This document shows, piece after piece, positions 21,972-34,200 of a stretch of DNA of 64,000 bases. How positions within the stretch are numbered: position 1 is the stretch's first letter; every line of letters begins with the position of its first letter. Source of the DNA: Gavia stellata (Eukaryota; Chordata; Aves; Gaviiformes; Gaviidae). Both the position numbers and the translations under genes were made by a program. The stretch is from the NCBI RefSeq assembly GCF_030936135.1, contig NC_082604.1, positions 1,490,501-1,554,500 of the forward strand, read 5' to 3'. The notes below the pieces were generated by a model that saw only the letters and a list, made by a program, of their open reading frames with translations, ran no database searches and was not told where the DNA came from.

Positions 21972-23653
21972 CTACTTTCCCTCGCAAAAGCCGCAGAGGC
22001 ACCCGAGGCAGCCGTTGAGGATCTGGAGGGAGGCCAGCACCATCTCGGCGGCGCTGATGAGCAGCAGGAGGGAGAAGAGGACGATGTTCCAGGGCACGAT
22101 GCCGGCCGGCTCCAAGCAGATGCTCCAGGTGCGACGATCGTGCAGGTAATTCTCTGCCCTGCGCAACAGGGAGAGGAGGAGATGCAAGATGCTACCCTGC
22201 GGCGGGTCAGGAATCGCATCGCTTTCCACCACGAAGGTGTGCCCCAGACGCCCCGTCCTTCATCCCGAGGATGAGCGGGGTCAGCAGGGTAATGGGGATG
22301 GGAAGCACCGCGTAGAAAACCGTGGAAGGTGAGGACCCTCTTGAGCTACCAGGGTCTTGCATCACCACCAGCAAGCCCACCCACCCCACCCATCATAAAT
22401 AACACCAACTTCATTAGCAATAAGTTGACGAGGCGGCATCTGCGACTCAACCCCGCTGCCTCACCTGGCGTCAGGCTCCTGGCTGCCCGTGTCCAGGAAG
22501 GGGTAACCCCAGAGGGTGCCATGCTCGGAGGCGTTGTAGAAGCAGAGGGGTCCATTGGTCAAACCCACCCCGGAGAGGACGAAGCAGGCGGCAGCACCCA
22601 GGAGCGCCAGCTTGGAGAGCACAGCAGAGATGAAAGCCTGCGGGCAGCACCCAGGGAGGGTGGGGGGGACTGAAAGTCAGACGGGGTCCAAAACGCGGCT
22701 GCACGTTATTGGCAGAGTTTAGTAAGGGGGTAAAACTCCCCTCCCCTTCACCCCAAGGGGCTCCAGCCGCAGGGAGCCCAGGCTGAGGATGGAGCCATCA
22801 CTGGGTTGTTTCAAGCTGGGCAGAAGCAGACAGGGAGCGGGGACAGGCAGGGAGCTGCCGCGTGAAATGTGGGGCAGAGCCCATGGCAGCATGCAGGGGA
22901 AGCCCTGTCCTCTGGGGAGGTGGTGCGATGCAGCATCCCACCATGGGGCCACGGGAGAGGGGGCACCCTGCCACAACCCACCATGGGGCCACGGAAGAGA
23001 GGGCACCCTGCCACGTCCCACCACAGCACCAGGGGAGAGGGGGGATCTGTGCCATGTCCCACCATGGGGCCACGGGAGAGGGGGCATCCTGCCACAACCC
23101 TCCACAGGAGAGGGGCCACCCACCACATCCCACCGTGGGGCCATGGGAGAGAAGATCCATGCCATGTCCCACCACAGGGCCATAGGAGAGGTGGCACCCT
23201 GCCACATCCCACCCTGGGGCCACCCACCACATCCCACCACGTGCCGCTTGGGACAGCTTTGGCACGGGGGTCCCGGCACTGCCTTACATTGCGACGGGTG
23301 CCGCAGTCAGAGCAGCCGGCACATCGCCACCCCACCGCCGTGATGTGGGTTGCTGCCAGCAGCACCTGCGGGAAGAAAAAGGTGGCTGAGGGACTAAAGG
23401 GAGCCACCTGCTCCATCCCTTTGTCCCTGCTCCACAGACACGCGAGGAAGGACGTGGTGGAAACCACGATACTCACAGCGATGCCGCCTCCCCAGACACC
23501 CGGCATGGCCTTGGCGTGCTTGCTGATGTGCCCCTCCACCAGGTACTTCGATGCCCCACTGGGGAAGAGCAGGAGGATGTTGGCTGCCACGGAGAGCGTG
23601 CCCAGCACCAGCAGGCAGGGACCCACGATCCGGCTGCACTTCCCTACGCACAT
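21972..23653 (-). CDS. TM4SF19: Transmembrane 4 L6 family member 19-like
   Basis: A four-pass membrane protein of the L6 family; family members sit at the plasma membrane and in endolysosomes. Coding exons in gene order are 23653-23477, 23365-23288, 22637-22465 and 22158-21972, all GT-AG, giving 204 residues (human TM4SF19 about 209). The N-terminus MCVGKCSRIVGPCLLVLG carries the first membrane span (about 10-31). The second span covers the exon 1-2 junction (GVWGGGIAVLLAATHITAV), the third is about 86-110 and the fourth about 164-192. The outer loop has NGPLCFYNAS (sequon at N120) and WGYPFLD, then WSICLEPAGIVPWN, the L6 signature. The end LGCLCGFCEGK resembles human TM4SF19 (LGLFCSLCEK). 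The start codon is 7 bases after an acceptor, so a 5' noncoding exon lies upstream. Adjacency to UBXN7, as in human 3q29, favours TM4SF19 over TM4SF1/4/18. Confidence 0.87.
22941..23236. repeat. Minisatellite, about 40-bp unit, eight copies
   Basis: Eight tandem units lie in TM4SF19 intron 2 (between the exons at 23288 and 22637). The first two, at 22941-22980 and 22981-23020, are exactly 40 bases and near identical (CCATGGGGCCACGG...CTGCCAC..CCCA). The next are 41, 40, 31, 39, 40 and 25 bases. The short ones have lost the middle. The unit is G-rich on one strand, which keeps long spurious frames open on both strands. Confidence 0.95.
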
Positions 23654-26600
23654 GTCCAACCTGCATGGGGATGGGGAGGAAGAGGAGGAGAGGAAGGGGC
23701 TGCCTTCGGCCCCGCAGCGCCCCACGGCTCCCCCACCCTGAGCCCATCTCACAGCCACGGGTGGATGGGTGTCTGCTGGTTCATGCTTTTGGGTCCCAGC
23801 CTACCCCACCGGCACTGCCTTTACTCGAGAGCAATTTCCAATGGAAATCCTATTTTCCCCACACCATCTAATTAATTAAATATTAAAAATAAATTCAATG
23901 TTAATACCAATCTACTGCCGCTGAACAGTTTTCTTTTCTTTCTATTTTATCATAGAAGGAGAACCCCAACTTCAGATCTGCTGATATTTCTTTGCCAAAT
24001 GGGCAAAGGAGTTTAAGACGACAGCGGGTCCCGCATCGAGCCTTGAAAGCTGTGCGACCCGCAGGGTCGCCTCCTCCAAAATGTTACTGCGGGAAGGAGA
24101 CCAACCACCGCCGCTGTGTTTGACTTCGAGTGCTTACAACGAGCAGGAGGGAGCCAGGAAAGGGGCAAAATTCTTGGATAAGGTTGTGTGAAAGCACATC
24201 AGTCTCCAATGGAATCCAACAGCAACTCCATCCCCACTGCACGCTAGTCCTACTGTAGGTCTGAATATACTGACACCAATTAAAGTTAATTAAGAAAAGG
24301 TTATCACCTATCCTCGGGGAAAGCCATCCAGCTCTGCTGGCATTTTATTAGGTTATCAGTTCACCTAGAAAGTGCCTGCCCATCTCCAGGTGATACCTTA
24401 TCAAAAATTAGCTCTCCCTTTTCTGTACCTGTAGGATGGGGAATGTCCATCGGTTGCTCTGGGACCGCTGAAAACAACGTGGTTTGCTGTTGTTCCAGCT
24501 TCCCAGGTTTCTTCTACCCTGTGTTCATTTTTGCTTTGGGTTGGTTTTATGCATTTTCCCCTTTCCCGGTGGCTTGCAACCCGTTTTGCGCAAGCTCCCT
24601 GAATCGAGCCGCTTCTCATGCTTGCTCATTTATTTCAGGCTCGCTCTGGCTTTGCAGAAGCAGAAGCAAACAGGCGCCGCATGGTTGTTTCCGTGGGAAG
24701 AGCTGCCTCAGGCCGCCTCATGCACGGCATCAGCAATGGGGAGGAGCGGGTCAGGCTGCGTGTCCAGCCCCTGTACAGCACGAGAGACGGGGGGCACCAG
24801 CCCAACGGGGCTTTGCATCGCTGCAACCTGCTAGAGTCCGGCCACGCCAGCCCCGGCAGGCTGCTGGGGGCCAGGGAGAGCTGAACGTGGAGGTACAGGG
24901 CTGCAAAACCCTGCTGCGTGGAGGGGACGCGAGCCAAGAAGCCCAAGGTGGGCCACCAGCTCCACCCATCCTGGAGCTTCACCTCCCCTCTGCTTTCTAT
25001 CCTCCCTGCCTTGGTTATAAGGAATTTTGGGCCTCTCGCCCTCACTGTGGTCCCACCTGCAGTCCAGGGATTGTGCGTGCTTGTCCCCCCAGAGCCACGA
25101 GCATCCAGTGCTGAGTTCCCCCTCCACACTTCGGAGGACCTTCCAGAATAGTTCTTGCTCCTCTGGAGCTCACAGCGTGGGCTGCTCTCACTAGCCAGAG
25201 GCTTTTGTGGTCTTCTGCAAGTCTCCCCTTAACCTCTCCAAGGACTCTCCTTCCCCTCCACCGCTGCCCTCTCCCTGGGGAAGGCAGGAGGTCTCCTTCC
25301 CCCCAGGAAGCTCTCCATGGTTCGCTGTCCCCCCAACGCTCCCCTTGAGCAAGAAATAAGTTTGCATCAGCTGCTTTCTTCTACTTCAGCCAATACAGAC
25401 AGACGAACCCCTCTGAAAGAGGACGTAAAGCAAAAGCGCAGCTGAACCGGTCTCTGTTAGGACACTCGAAAGAAAGACTCCCTTCCTGCCAGCGTGTCTC
25501 CATGGCCAAGAGTAAGGGGAACCAAGCAAAGCCCAAGGAACCTGTCCCCTGCCTTCCCGGCTTACCTGGGAGCGATACCACGTGGAGCCAGCAGCGTCCG
25601 CCCCTCGGATGAGCCCTGTCCTGAAGGCATCACCCATGGGTGACTATTTATGATGTCCCAGACGTCCACGTCTTCCTCCTCCACCCCAAGGTCCACCCAC
25701 CGCATCAGTCATGGCCCTTCCCTCTCCCACACAACTGGCCTCTCAAGAGGAAGATGACTGTCCTGTCTGAATGAGGCAGCCTCCGCCAGTGTTCCGGCTG
25801 ATCCGTCTGTGTGATTATGCCCCCTCTCACTGGCAGAAGCCACGAGTCCACCAAAACGTGCACAGCTTCCGATTTCAAGGCTTCTACCACATCTGCCCTA
25901 AATGCCTTGACCATTGCCCAAGTAGCAAACACCACTTCTCCTGGAACGACCTGCAATGACTATGTAGGGAGAACATTTTACTCTCTCCTCTGCCGCTATC
26001 GTTCTGTCATCATGAGTCCACGTCCTCCATCAAGGGCTTCTTCCATCATGTTTCACCTTATTCCCCTTGTCGTACAAGAGCTTTGTGCGTGGATATTGAA
26101 CAGTTCAGGTTTGCCTCTTCTCATTTTTACCCACAGGAGGAAGCACACTAATATTTCAATAAAAGCTTCTAAATAAATATTCTCGTGTCTCAGCTAGTTC
26201 CAATCTCCTGCCCTTTGCTTCCTTGCAGACAGCTCAGCTTTTCCTCCAGGTCTTGAGCATACCACTTATACGTATATATCTCACACCTCGGTGATGACGT
26301 TGAGATAGAAACGTTATTTCTGGACATCTTTATTATTATACATCATCAGACATCAGCATTTCAAAGTCCTATCCAGGGTGCCTATGGCTGGCGGTTAGCA
26401 TGCAATAGGGAAGCTCGTCTTCCATCCCCACATAGAAGGTCCAACAGTGGCAGCTCCAAGATGGGAACAAGACTGGGAGAACATGAACTACGTGTCTGAA
26501 AACAGGAAACAAGGAAGCTGTAGTATAAAAAATGGCAAAAATGGGGCAGTTTTTCTGGCAAAGGAGTTGCATGCAGCACAAGCAAAGAGAAGAACTACTC

Positions 26601-27247
26601 AGGGGCTGTGCGGGCAAAAGGAAGAATCTTCTCAAAGAGGAGTTTGGAGAAGGTTCATAGTCCTCGTGCGTTCATCATGAGGACCTGAGGCACATCAGCT
26701 GCTTGGAACGTGGTCTTCCCCGTCTGCAACAGCCACAGGAGACGAAGCGTAAATGCAGCTATCTTATAGCCTTGGTACAGTCTTGCTCCGACAGAGTAAA
26801 TAAAAAAAGCAGCTACCTTTTGGTTTATAACCCAACTTGCTCCACCTAGGGTAACGCACACGAGTAGCATTTGCCAACACGTTTCAAAGTGGCTTCTCCT
26901 GCTTTCAAATCAACGAGTACGGGACTGTTGAGAGTGTAAAACCTGCTCTAAGTACAGCGTGCCACTGTTTGTCGAAGGAAGTAGAAAACGGAGTTGGAGT
27001 CTTTGCGTGCCGCGTGGAAAAAGATGAACGGGTGAGGCTGGGTTACGCTAGGCAATTCCATTTTTCTAGGAAAAAGAAGCTGAGAGGAGCAGATTATCTG
27101 AATGATAGCTCCTCTGAAAGGAAAACCAGAGTTTGCACCAGCACGTAAATCCCCATTTTATTCTTAAATAATATGAATTGGTCTCTAAAAGGCAGCAGCA
27201 AAGGCGAAACAGGAGGCTGCTGAGAATAATCCAATTTTTCCTTCCTC

Positions 27248-27267
27248 TTTTTTTTTTTTTTTTTTTT
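27248..27267. repeat. Poly-T run
   Basis: An uninterrupted run of about 20 T bases in the intergenic region; there is no sign of a retrocopy attached to it. Confidence 0.9.
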
Positions 27268-27502
27268 ACTTAGAAAGAGAGGAAGCATTTCTCACTCCAC
27301 TGGAAGAAAATGTGTTGCAACCTCATCTTGTGCCCTTTTCTACGTCATGGCAATCTGAGCTTCCTACGTTCGCCACACACATGATCTGGTCAATCATCTC
27401 CCACAGAAACCCCCGTGCCATTCAGCGTGAAGCGTCAGGGTGAATCTTTCCCCCAGGATCGCTGATCTTCCCCTTATACCCACTCCAGCCCAAGTCCGTG
27501 AC

Positions 27503-27521
27503 AGTAATAATAATAATAAAA
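27503..27521. repeat. AAT trinucleotide microsatellite
   Basis: A short (AAT)n run of about five to six units, AATAATAATAATAAAAAG. Confidence 0.8.
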
Positions 27522-29926
27522 AGACTAATTTTAGACCTGCACAGCTTCCCAAGCACCACGAATAGCTGCACACCTCCCTTCCTCGCACGAGAATTTAATT
27601 ATGAAAGCGTCAGCACGGCAATTACAGGCAAGTAACTTGCTGACAAGTCACCCGGCCACGGCGCTGCCACGCGTCGTCCCAGGCAAAGCGATTCTGGCTT
27701 GGTCAGGTCCTCCCGTTAACTCCTTCTCTGACACCAGCTGAAGAGACACTGGCCGCTTTCATCCTAGTTGTTTCGTGTCTCTTTATCCCGTCACGCTTAG
27801 AGGGCTCTGCCTCTCCGGTCCTGGGTTTGCCGGTCGTGTTCGACAATGGCTCTTCCTGAACTTTAAGGTCTGTGAGCTTTTTTATAACCATTGCATCTGC
27901 TCTTTTAAGCACGCTCCCCTACTCTTTGCTTCCCCAAACCCCTCTGGGGCTGTGGAAATTGCACGGCAGGTTAGGTTTCAAGAGTGGTTTGGCTTCAAGG
28001 AGAATCAAAGAGGCTGAGATGAGTTTGAATCGGTGAGATCAAACCATTCTGGGCCAAACCAACCTCCACCTCCGTCCTGTTCGGAGAATACTCAGCACGG
28101 TTCGGTGGTCTCTCCCGCTCCTCTCAGTAGCATCTGCAAATCTATTTCTGCCGCCAGCTAAGATGTCTCTGAACTCAGGTGTGGGCACGTTCGCTGCCAA
28201 CAGTGATGCCCTCAGACAAGCCCTGCGTGGAGTTTGTGGCTAGAGCTCAGACTGAAGAAATACCAGCACGATGCTGCTAGACAATATGGCATTTGCTTTA
28301 GCTTCCTTACGAATTCCACCTGATTTACTACTTCAGATGAGATAAACCAACACAGTCAAAAGTTGGAAGGAGTCTGCAGAAAGGAAAAATAAACAAATTA
28401 AAAACAAGAGGCATCCTGAGTCTATCCTGTAGTTCCTTGACCTGCAGACCGTGATGAAAAAATGTTTCCAACTCAGCTGGAACAGGAAATATTTTCCTAA
28501 GCTGCATGAAGAGATCAGGCTGTTTTCCAGCCCTGAGAAGCACACAAGCAAGTCTTCATGACAGAAACCGGAATCGTCCGTTTCTCTTAACGTAGTGAGG
28601 AGGAGAGGCGCACACGTCAAAAACAAAAGAGAAAGTCACTTCCAAGATTCCCCTGGAAAGGTGGCTAGAGCAGCAGCCTTCTCCTGGGCTCCTCTGGAGG
28701 TCAGTGCCTCCCAGAAGGGTGTTAACCACGGAACTTGGACAACCTCCCTTGAGAAACCTTTGGGTTTGGACAAGCCAAGCCAAGCACGTTTGCCCTCCTC
28801 TCCAAGGCATGCTGAAAATGAGTCACGATGAACGCCCGTTCAAAGTCTTAGTGTGACTGTTGGCACAGTCAAGTCACCCTATTCCATCACGTTTTGGAGA
28901 GTTCAAACAGCAAGACTGGGGCAGTGGCTGAAATTCCTTTTTCAGTGGAGACCTACCTACAGTCAGGAACAGAAGGATGACCCGAGATCAGTTTCATAAG
29001 CTTCTGTTTCCCCAAACAAAACAAGTACCTGTAAAGTACTTATCCAGAAGGGACTCTGCTCATCAGCATTTCATGTGAGGCCACTACAGGAACGTCCCAA
29101 GGAGCCCAAAAGGCAATTGTAGAATTTAGAGGCTCCATCTTGACAACACCTGTACCAGGAGAACATTGGTGGTTCAGGATAGAAAGCCACATTTTCTCTC
29201 CTCTTCCATGGGGAAGGATGGAAAATCCTAGCCCTGCCTATTTTTTTGTTTACATAAGGGTATTTTTCCTATCAAGGTGCCAAAAGTTTGTCTCACTTCA
29301 AGATTTTGTAACCTCTAGAAGAATGGGCTAAAGCTTTCTTGGGCTCAGCAAGCAGCTCGCTGTAATCAACAATACCTTATCAGCAGGAACTGGACAGTTT
29401 CTACTGAAGTCAGTTATTCGGTTGTATTTATTATCAGACACCGTATTGCGAACAGGTTTCAAATTCAGGCAAGCCCTGTCCTTGCTGGCTGGGCAGACCT
29501 GAAGCTAGTACCTAAATTAACACACGTTTGGACTTTTTCAGCTGAGCTGCAGCTTCTGCTACTTATTTTTGTGAAGAGACTGAAGGCAACAAAAGCGGCT
29601 ACAGCCAGGATAGGAAAATCATAAACCTCCCAGAGGTTCAACAGAAGCTACGGCACCTGGACCTATTCTGCCAAGTTGAGATTCACAGAGCAGGAGGCAA
29701 AGGAAAAAGAAAAGCATCCAATTTGACAGTTTTACTAAAAAGTCAGATACACACATACAGGGAACTCAGCTTGATTTTCTCTCCTTCTACCCCAATAACC
29801 TTAAGGAAAAACTCAGAAACTCTCTGTGTAATGCAGGGACAGACTTTCATTAGAACTAAAACAACAACAACAAAAAAACCAAACCCAAAAACCAAGAGAT
29901 AAAGAAAGCTATTGAAAACAGTTTGT

Positions 29927-29932
29927 TTTATT
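29927..29932 (-). terminator. Candidate distal UBXN7 polyadenylation signal
   Basis: On the gene strand this reads GGAAATAAAACAAACTG, followed by a T/G-rich downstream element (TTGGTTTTTGGGTTTGG). Cleavage would fall at about 29905-29915. Confidence 0.5.
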
Positions 29933-30556
29933 TCCAGGATCAAATATTACAATAGGACATTTACATATATTTATAAAAAAATGCAGCAGTTGTGTATATA
30001 GATCAGAGGTTTCCTTGAGTTTGGTCCCTCCCAGCACAGTGAGCTGAAATCTTCCGAATTAATCCTCTCCCTCCTCCCACATGAAGTCACCACCACTGAA
30101 GAAGAAAGTGACTACCGTAAAAACCGACAGGCAAAGTCATAATTTCGAAACTGTAAGTTCACCAATTAGAAGAAACAGCTTCATTTAGAAAAACCATCTA
30201 TCCTATACTCTGGTGTCTCTGATGAGGCACCACGTCTCCGAGTTGAGCTTTACTCAGATGTTCTTCATATAAATCTGTTCTATAAAATAGCACCTCGTCC
30301 CCCCGCTCCATGTACTTTCACTATCTATCCTTCTATACCTTAAAAGTCTCAGCACCATTTAACAAGCAGTTACAAAATTACTTTTTTCTGTACTGCAGAC
30401 ACTCACAGTAATTAAAGACAGTGACCAAATCCCAAACTTCTGCAATCACTCATAATATACCCATGTAAAACAACAGAAGATAAAACTGAGGCAAGTTGAG
30501 GCACTGATGTTAAGTGCCGCATTCTCCGATTAAAAACACGTACGTGTGTGTATATC

Positions 30557-30570
30557 TATGTATATACATA
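30557..30570. promoter_or_regulatory. Palindrome containing a Pumilio-type site in the UBXN7 3' UTR
   Basis: TATGTATATACATA is a perfect 14-bp palindrome. In the mRNA sense it contains UGUAUAUA, which fits the UGUANAUA Pumilio consensus. Function is not shown. Confidence 0.35.
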
Positions 30571-31264
30571 TGGCTATATTTATTGGGAGTGGACAGACAC
30601 TAAGCATCTCACGGACAAGAGGAGGCTGGAGTAAAAATCATCCTGTACAACATCACAGAAAGGATATCCATTAACCTCGCTGGTTCAGGAGCAGATAGCA
30701 GAGTATAACCGAATTGTGGTCAGATCTCAGGCTTGGACAGAGAAAACCTCGGCGAGACTATCTTTGCAGAACGTAAACCCACACACCTCAACTGCAGGTC
30801 GTCACAAGTGTTTAGATCGACTCCAAATACGTGACTGCAGGTTATTTCCAACAACATAGATGGGCAATACAGGGCTCAAAACATGAGTTTTGTTTTGCCT
30901 TTAAAACAGTATCTGCTCCGTTTCTGTTAAAATAAATAAATAGAAAGGGTGGGGGAAAGAAGCTGCATTCAAATCTATTAAAATAGCTAGATAAGGCACA
31001 CCCAGTCTTTACGGGACTGAGACTTTGCACTTCATCCATCTAAAGCACACCTCTGCTACCCCGCCTCCTCTTGGAATACAGGACTACCTGGTTTTTACTA
31101 ACAACTAAAAAAAGGGATTAAACAAGAAGAAAGTAGTGACATATACTAAAAACTAAGAGGGGATAAAAATTAAGTGGTAAGTTCCTGAAATGACATGCGT
31201 CTTCCCGTTCACACGGACGTTCCCACACAGGTATCCATTATCTGTTTCTTCACGTGGTTTAGTA

Positions 31265-31288
31265 AAAAAAAAAAAAAAGAAAAAAAAC
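31265..31288. repeat. A-rich simple repeat
   Basis: An A run with single G interruptions (AAAAAAAAAAAAAAGAAAAAAA) within the presumed UBXN7 3' UTR. Confidence 0.8.
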
Positions 31289-34200
31289 CCCAAACCCGCG
31301 AACACCACACTTCACGCATCTCCGCAGTGTCTGGTACCTGACGAAACGCAGCCCAAGCGATGCCTTGCCCCCAAAAGAACATTGCTTTTAGTTCAGCCCT
31401 TGCTGCTCTTCAATCCCTGCGAACAAGCTCGGCACTCCGGCAAGAACAGACTCAAAAAGCCAGGGTTCAGCATCCCAGCTCCTCCCAGAGGCGAGGAGCG
31501 CGTTCTCAGATCTGCCTGTCATTAATTGCCCACACAAGCTGCAAACCGCCCATCGTGCCCTCTGCTACAGGGCAGCTGTGTTCAAAGACCTCCTGCACGG
31601 AGACAAGACTTTTGATTTTTGAGGATGCTGGCTTTTTTTTCTCTAGCCCTTTGAAGAAACTTTCCACTTAGCCATCAGGAATTCAAATATAATTAATGAA
31701 AAAGTTTTCAATAGTCCGAAGGTGTATCAAACAGCAAAGCACACAATTACGTGGAAGTTTTCTTAAAAGCGTGTTTGAGAAACCAGGCCCTTCAGTAGTG
31801 AGATTTATTAAAACACGTACTAAAAACAGCTGCCAGTTTCTGCAAGGGTACAAACCACAGCAACAGTAAAAGTGGAAGGTGGTATAAGCCGGTGCAGATG
31901 AGTATATAGATTCGGTAGTCCCTAAAAAAATGCATCTATGAAAGTAGTGGACCACGTGAAACGCAAGCTGTTTGCAGCAGCGAACAACAGACGTGCTCTA
32001 TAGACGAGAGGCGTTATTCTCCCGTAACAGCAAGGCAGCAGATCTAGTGAGCTCTGGAAAGTACGCTGATGCAAAATTGCTGTTTAAATCTACTTAGGAA
32101 CAATGGTACCTTTGGGTGCCTTTTTATAGGCAACTATATTTTACAAGGCTATTACGCACATACATGCATATTGTTTTAACACTGATGTTATCAATTTATC
32201 TGGTTTATCAGGAAGGGCAACATACTTCAGTCCATGAACGTCAGAAATGTAAAAATCACAGACCTTAATTCAAAGCCTAAAGAAAATAACGCAAGTATGC
32301 CCAGAAATGTTTGGCACAGTCTTTATCGGCCCTTTTTGTGTCAGTAGGGAATGCTGTGAGGTTGAAGCTGGTCAATCAGCTTGACTTAGAGCACGTATCA
32401 TCAGGACGACCTGAAATCCTTCTCTGGGCCTCTGAAGGATCACAAGTGCAAAGGCAACAGTAAATGTGTCAACAGGAGCTGGCAGGGAAAGCCAGCGCTC
32501 ATTTTGCCTTCTTTTTCTGAATACTGGTTGTGACTGTGACTATTCGCTGCAATTAGACATTAAATGTCAAAACAAAGCATTGTTAGATGAAAAGCACGTG
32601 CAAAGGAAACTTCTCCACAAGCAGCAAAAAGCTACAGCTTGAAACACCTCAGCTCTGTTTAGTTCCCTACCCAGAAAGGCTTCCACTGTCTACATGCACT
32701 TCTGCTCCTCCAAACTCATGGCAGTCCTTGCAACACAACACGCAAATTATGGCCAAGCAACACCCATAGGAAGCCACAAACCACAGCCTTTGAAGGATTT
32801 TTTTTCCTTTGTCCTTCATATTTCAGCATCTTATTTTGCAATCAGATTTAAGGCATTTTTTCCAACCTTGTCAAAAGCAATTTGAACTCCAGATTTAACA
32901 TCTAGAAGCAACTGTGATAAGGGCGCTTTATAGGGCCCAACTGGCTTACACCTTCACTGCCACGAGCTGTCGTATGCGTAACTTGGTTAATGTTTTCAGC
33001 CACGTTCCTCAGGACGGCAAAACACATTCCTCCAAAGGGGTCCAACATGAATGAAGATCCGAAGAGGCTGTATCCTGGTTGGTGCTGTTTCTTAACAGCT
33101 TTCAGCCACCACAGCCCAGCTGATTGACGCGTGTGCTGCAGCACTGTTCTTATTTGGTTTGGAAAGAAGGGGGAAAGAAGCGAGAAGAGAGCCACATGCA
33201 GGGACGTGTATTACTTAATTTTTTTCCTCTGCCTCCTGCTCACAGACGAAAGCAAAAGAAAACTGAAATAAAAAACACATCGTGCCAGAGAAACAAAACA
33301 AACAGGCTCATAATCTCTTGGAACAGAACAAACTACCAGGAACTGCGAGACAGAAGAAAAATCCCGTTTTCAATGTAAATCTTCAGTTTTACATCCTTCT
33401 CTCCCTGTTAGGTTATAAAAGATTAGTATTTTTCTAAATCAAACCTCAAGAAAGAGAAAATGAAGCACGAGCATAAGCATTCCTACTACACCAGCAGGCA
33501 AAACCATTTACCATGCTCAAGAGGCATGTTTCTTCACGGTTTAAAAATAAACTTGCAGCAGCAAAATGAGAGGCGACTGAGCTGCTCTTGGCATAACAAA
33601 AGCAACGGAAAGCTAACCTAGGGCTCCCAGTTTTGTTTTTGATAGCAAGATGATGAGTGTAAGGTTACTCCTTTCCTTACAGCTGAACAGAGAAGGAAGA
33701 AAGGAGCTGTCAGCTGCTGTTGCCCTGCAGCTCACACGCTTAGCTCTGAAAGAGGGGGTACGAGAGGAAGGTTCACAGTATGGGACCACACTGTGCACAA
33801 TCTCTCCAGCAGCAGAACTGACGGACGAAGTTCATGCTCTTGCCTGCAATGCGGTTTCCCCTCTTCCCCACTGCTGATACAGCTGTTAGTTATTTTATAT
33901 CAGATTGCTTCAACATATCACAGCCTAGCCCCATGTACATGAGTACAGCCGGGGAGGGGTGGGAAGAAGGGAACCTACCAATAAAACAGACCTAAGGACT
34001 GAAAAGGCAGAGTCAATTTTGTACGTTTAACTTAACTGCTAGAAAAGTTGACGTGCAACAATGTTCCTGGAGCGGATACAAACCCAAGCCTGTCCAAAAT
34101 GAGTTGGCCCTCCACGATTGAACGCAGCTACCCAGCAACAGCTCGGAAGAGGAATCAGTGGAACCACAAAGGCTCCCTACCTTACGCTGGCAGGAAGAGG

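Larger units (their letters stand above)
23654..29904. other. Intergenic region between TM4SF19 and UBXN7
   Basis: About 6.2 kb with no supported coding exon. It should contain the TM4SF19 promoter and 5' noncoding exon, which I cannot place. A 223-codon plus-strand frame at 24443-25114 shows no known domain. The region was searched by eye for PDCD1 (Ig V domain, ITIM/ITSM motifs) without success. Simple repeats are listed separately. Confidence 0.5.

Noticed and set aside
21546-22274. A 242-codon plus-strand frame
   Set aside because: It lies opposite the last TM4SF19 coding exon, which explains its openness.
22941-23236. CRISPR-like repeat array
   Set aside because: The units are contiguous, variable in length and without unique spacers; it is a vertebrate minisatellite.
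22719-23758. Long open frames of 155-315 codons on both strands around 22.7-23.8 kb
   Set aside because: They read through the 40-bp minisatellite and TM4SF19 introns; the tandem unit keeps frames open. Only the spliced minus-strand exons match a protein family.
24443-25114. A 223-codon plus-strand frame
   Set aside because: No recognisable domain, no splice context and GC-biased composition; no evidence of a gene.
20526-29904. PDCD1 between NEU4 and UBXN7
   Set aside because: Expected from human order, but no Ig V exon or ITIM/ITSM motif was seen by eye; a sensitive search is still the deciding test.
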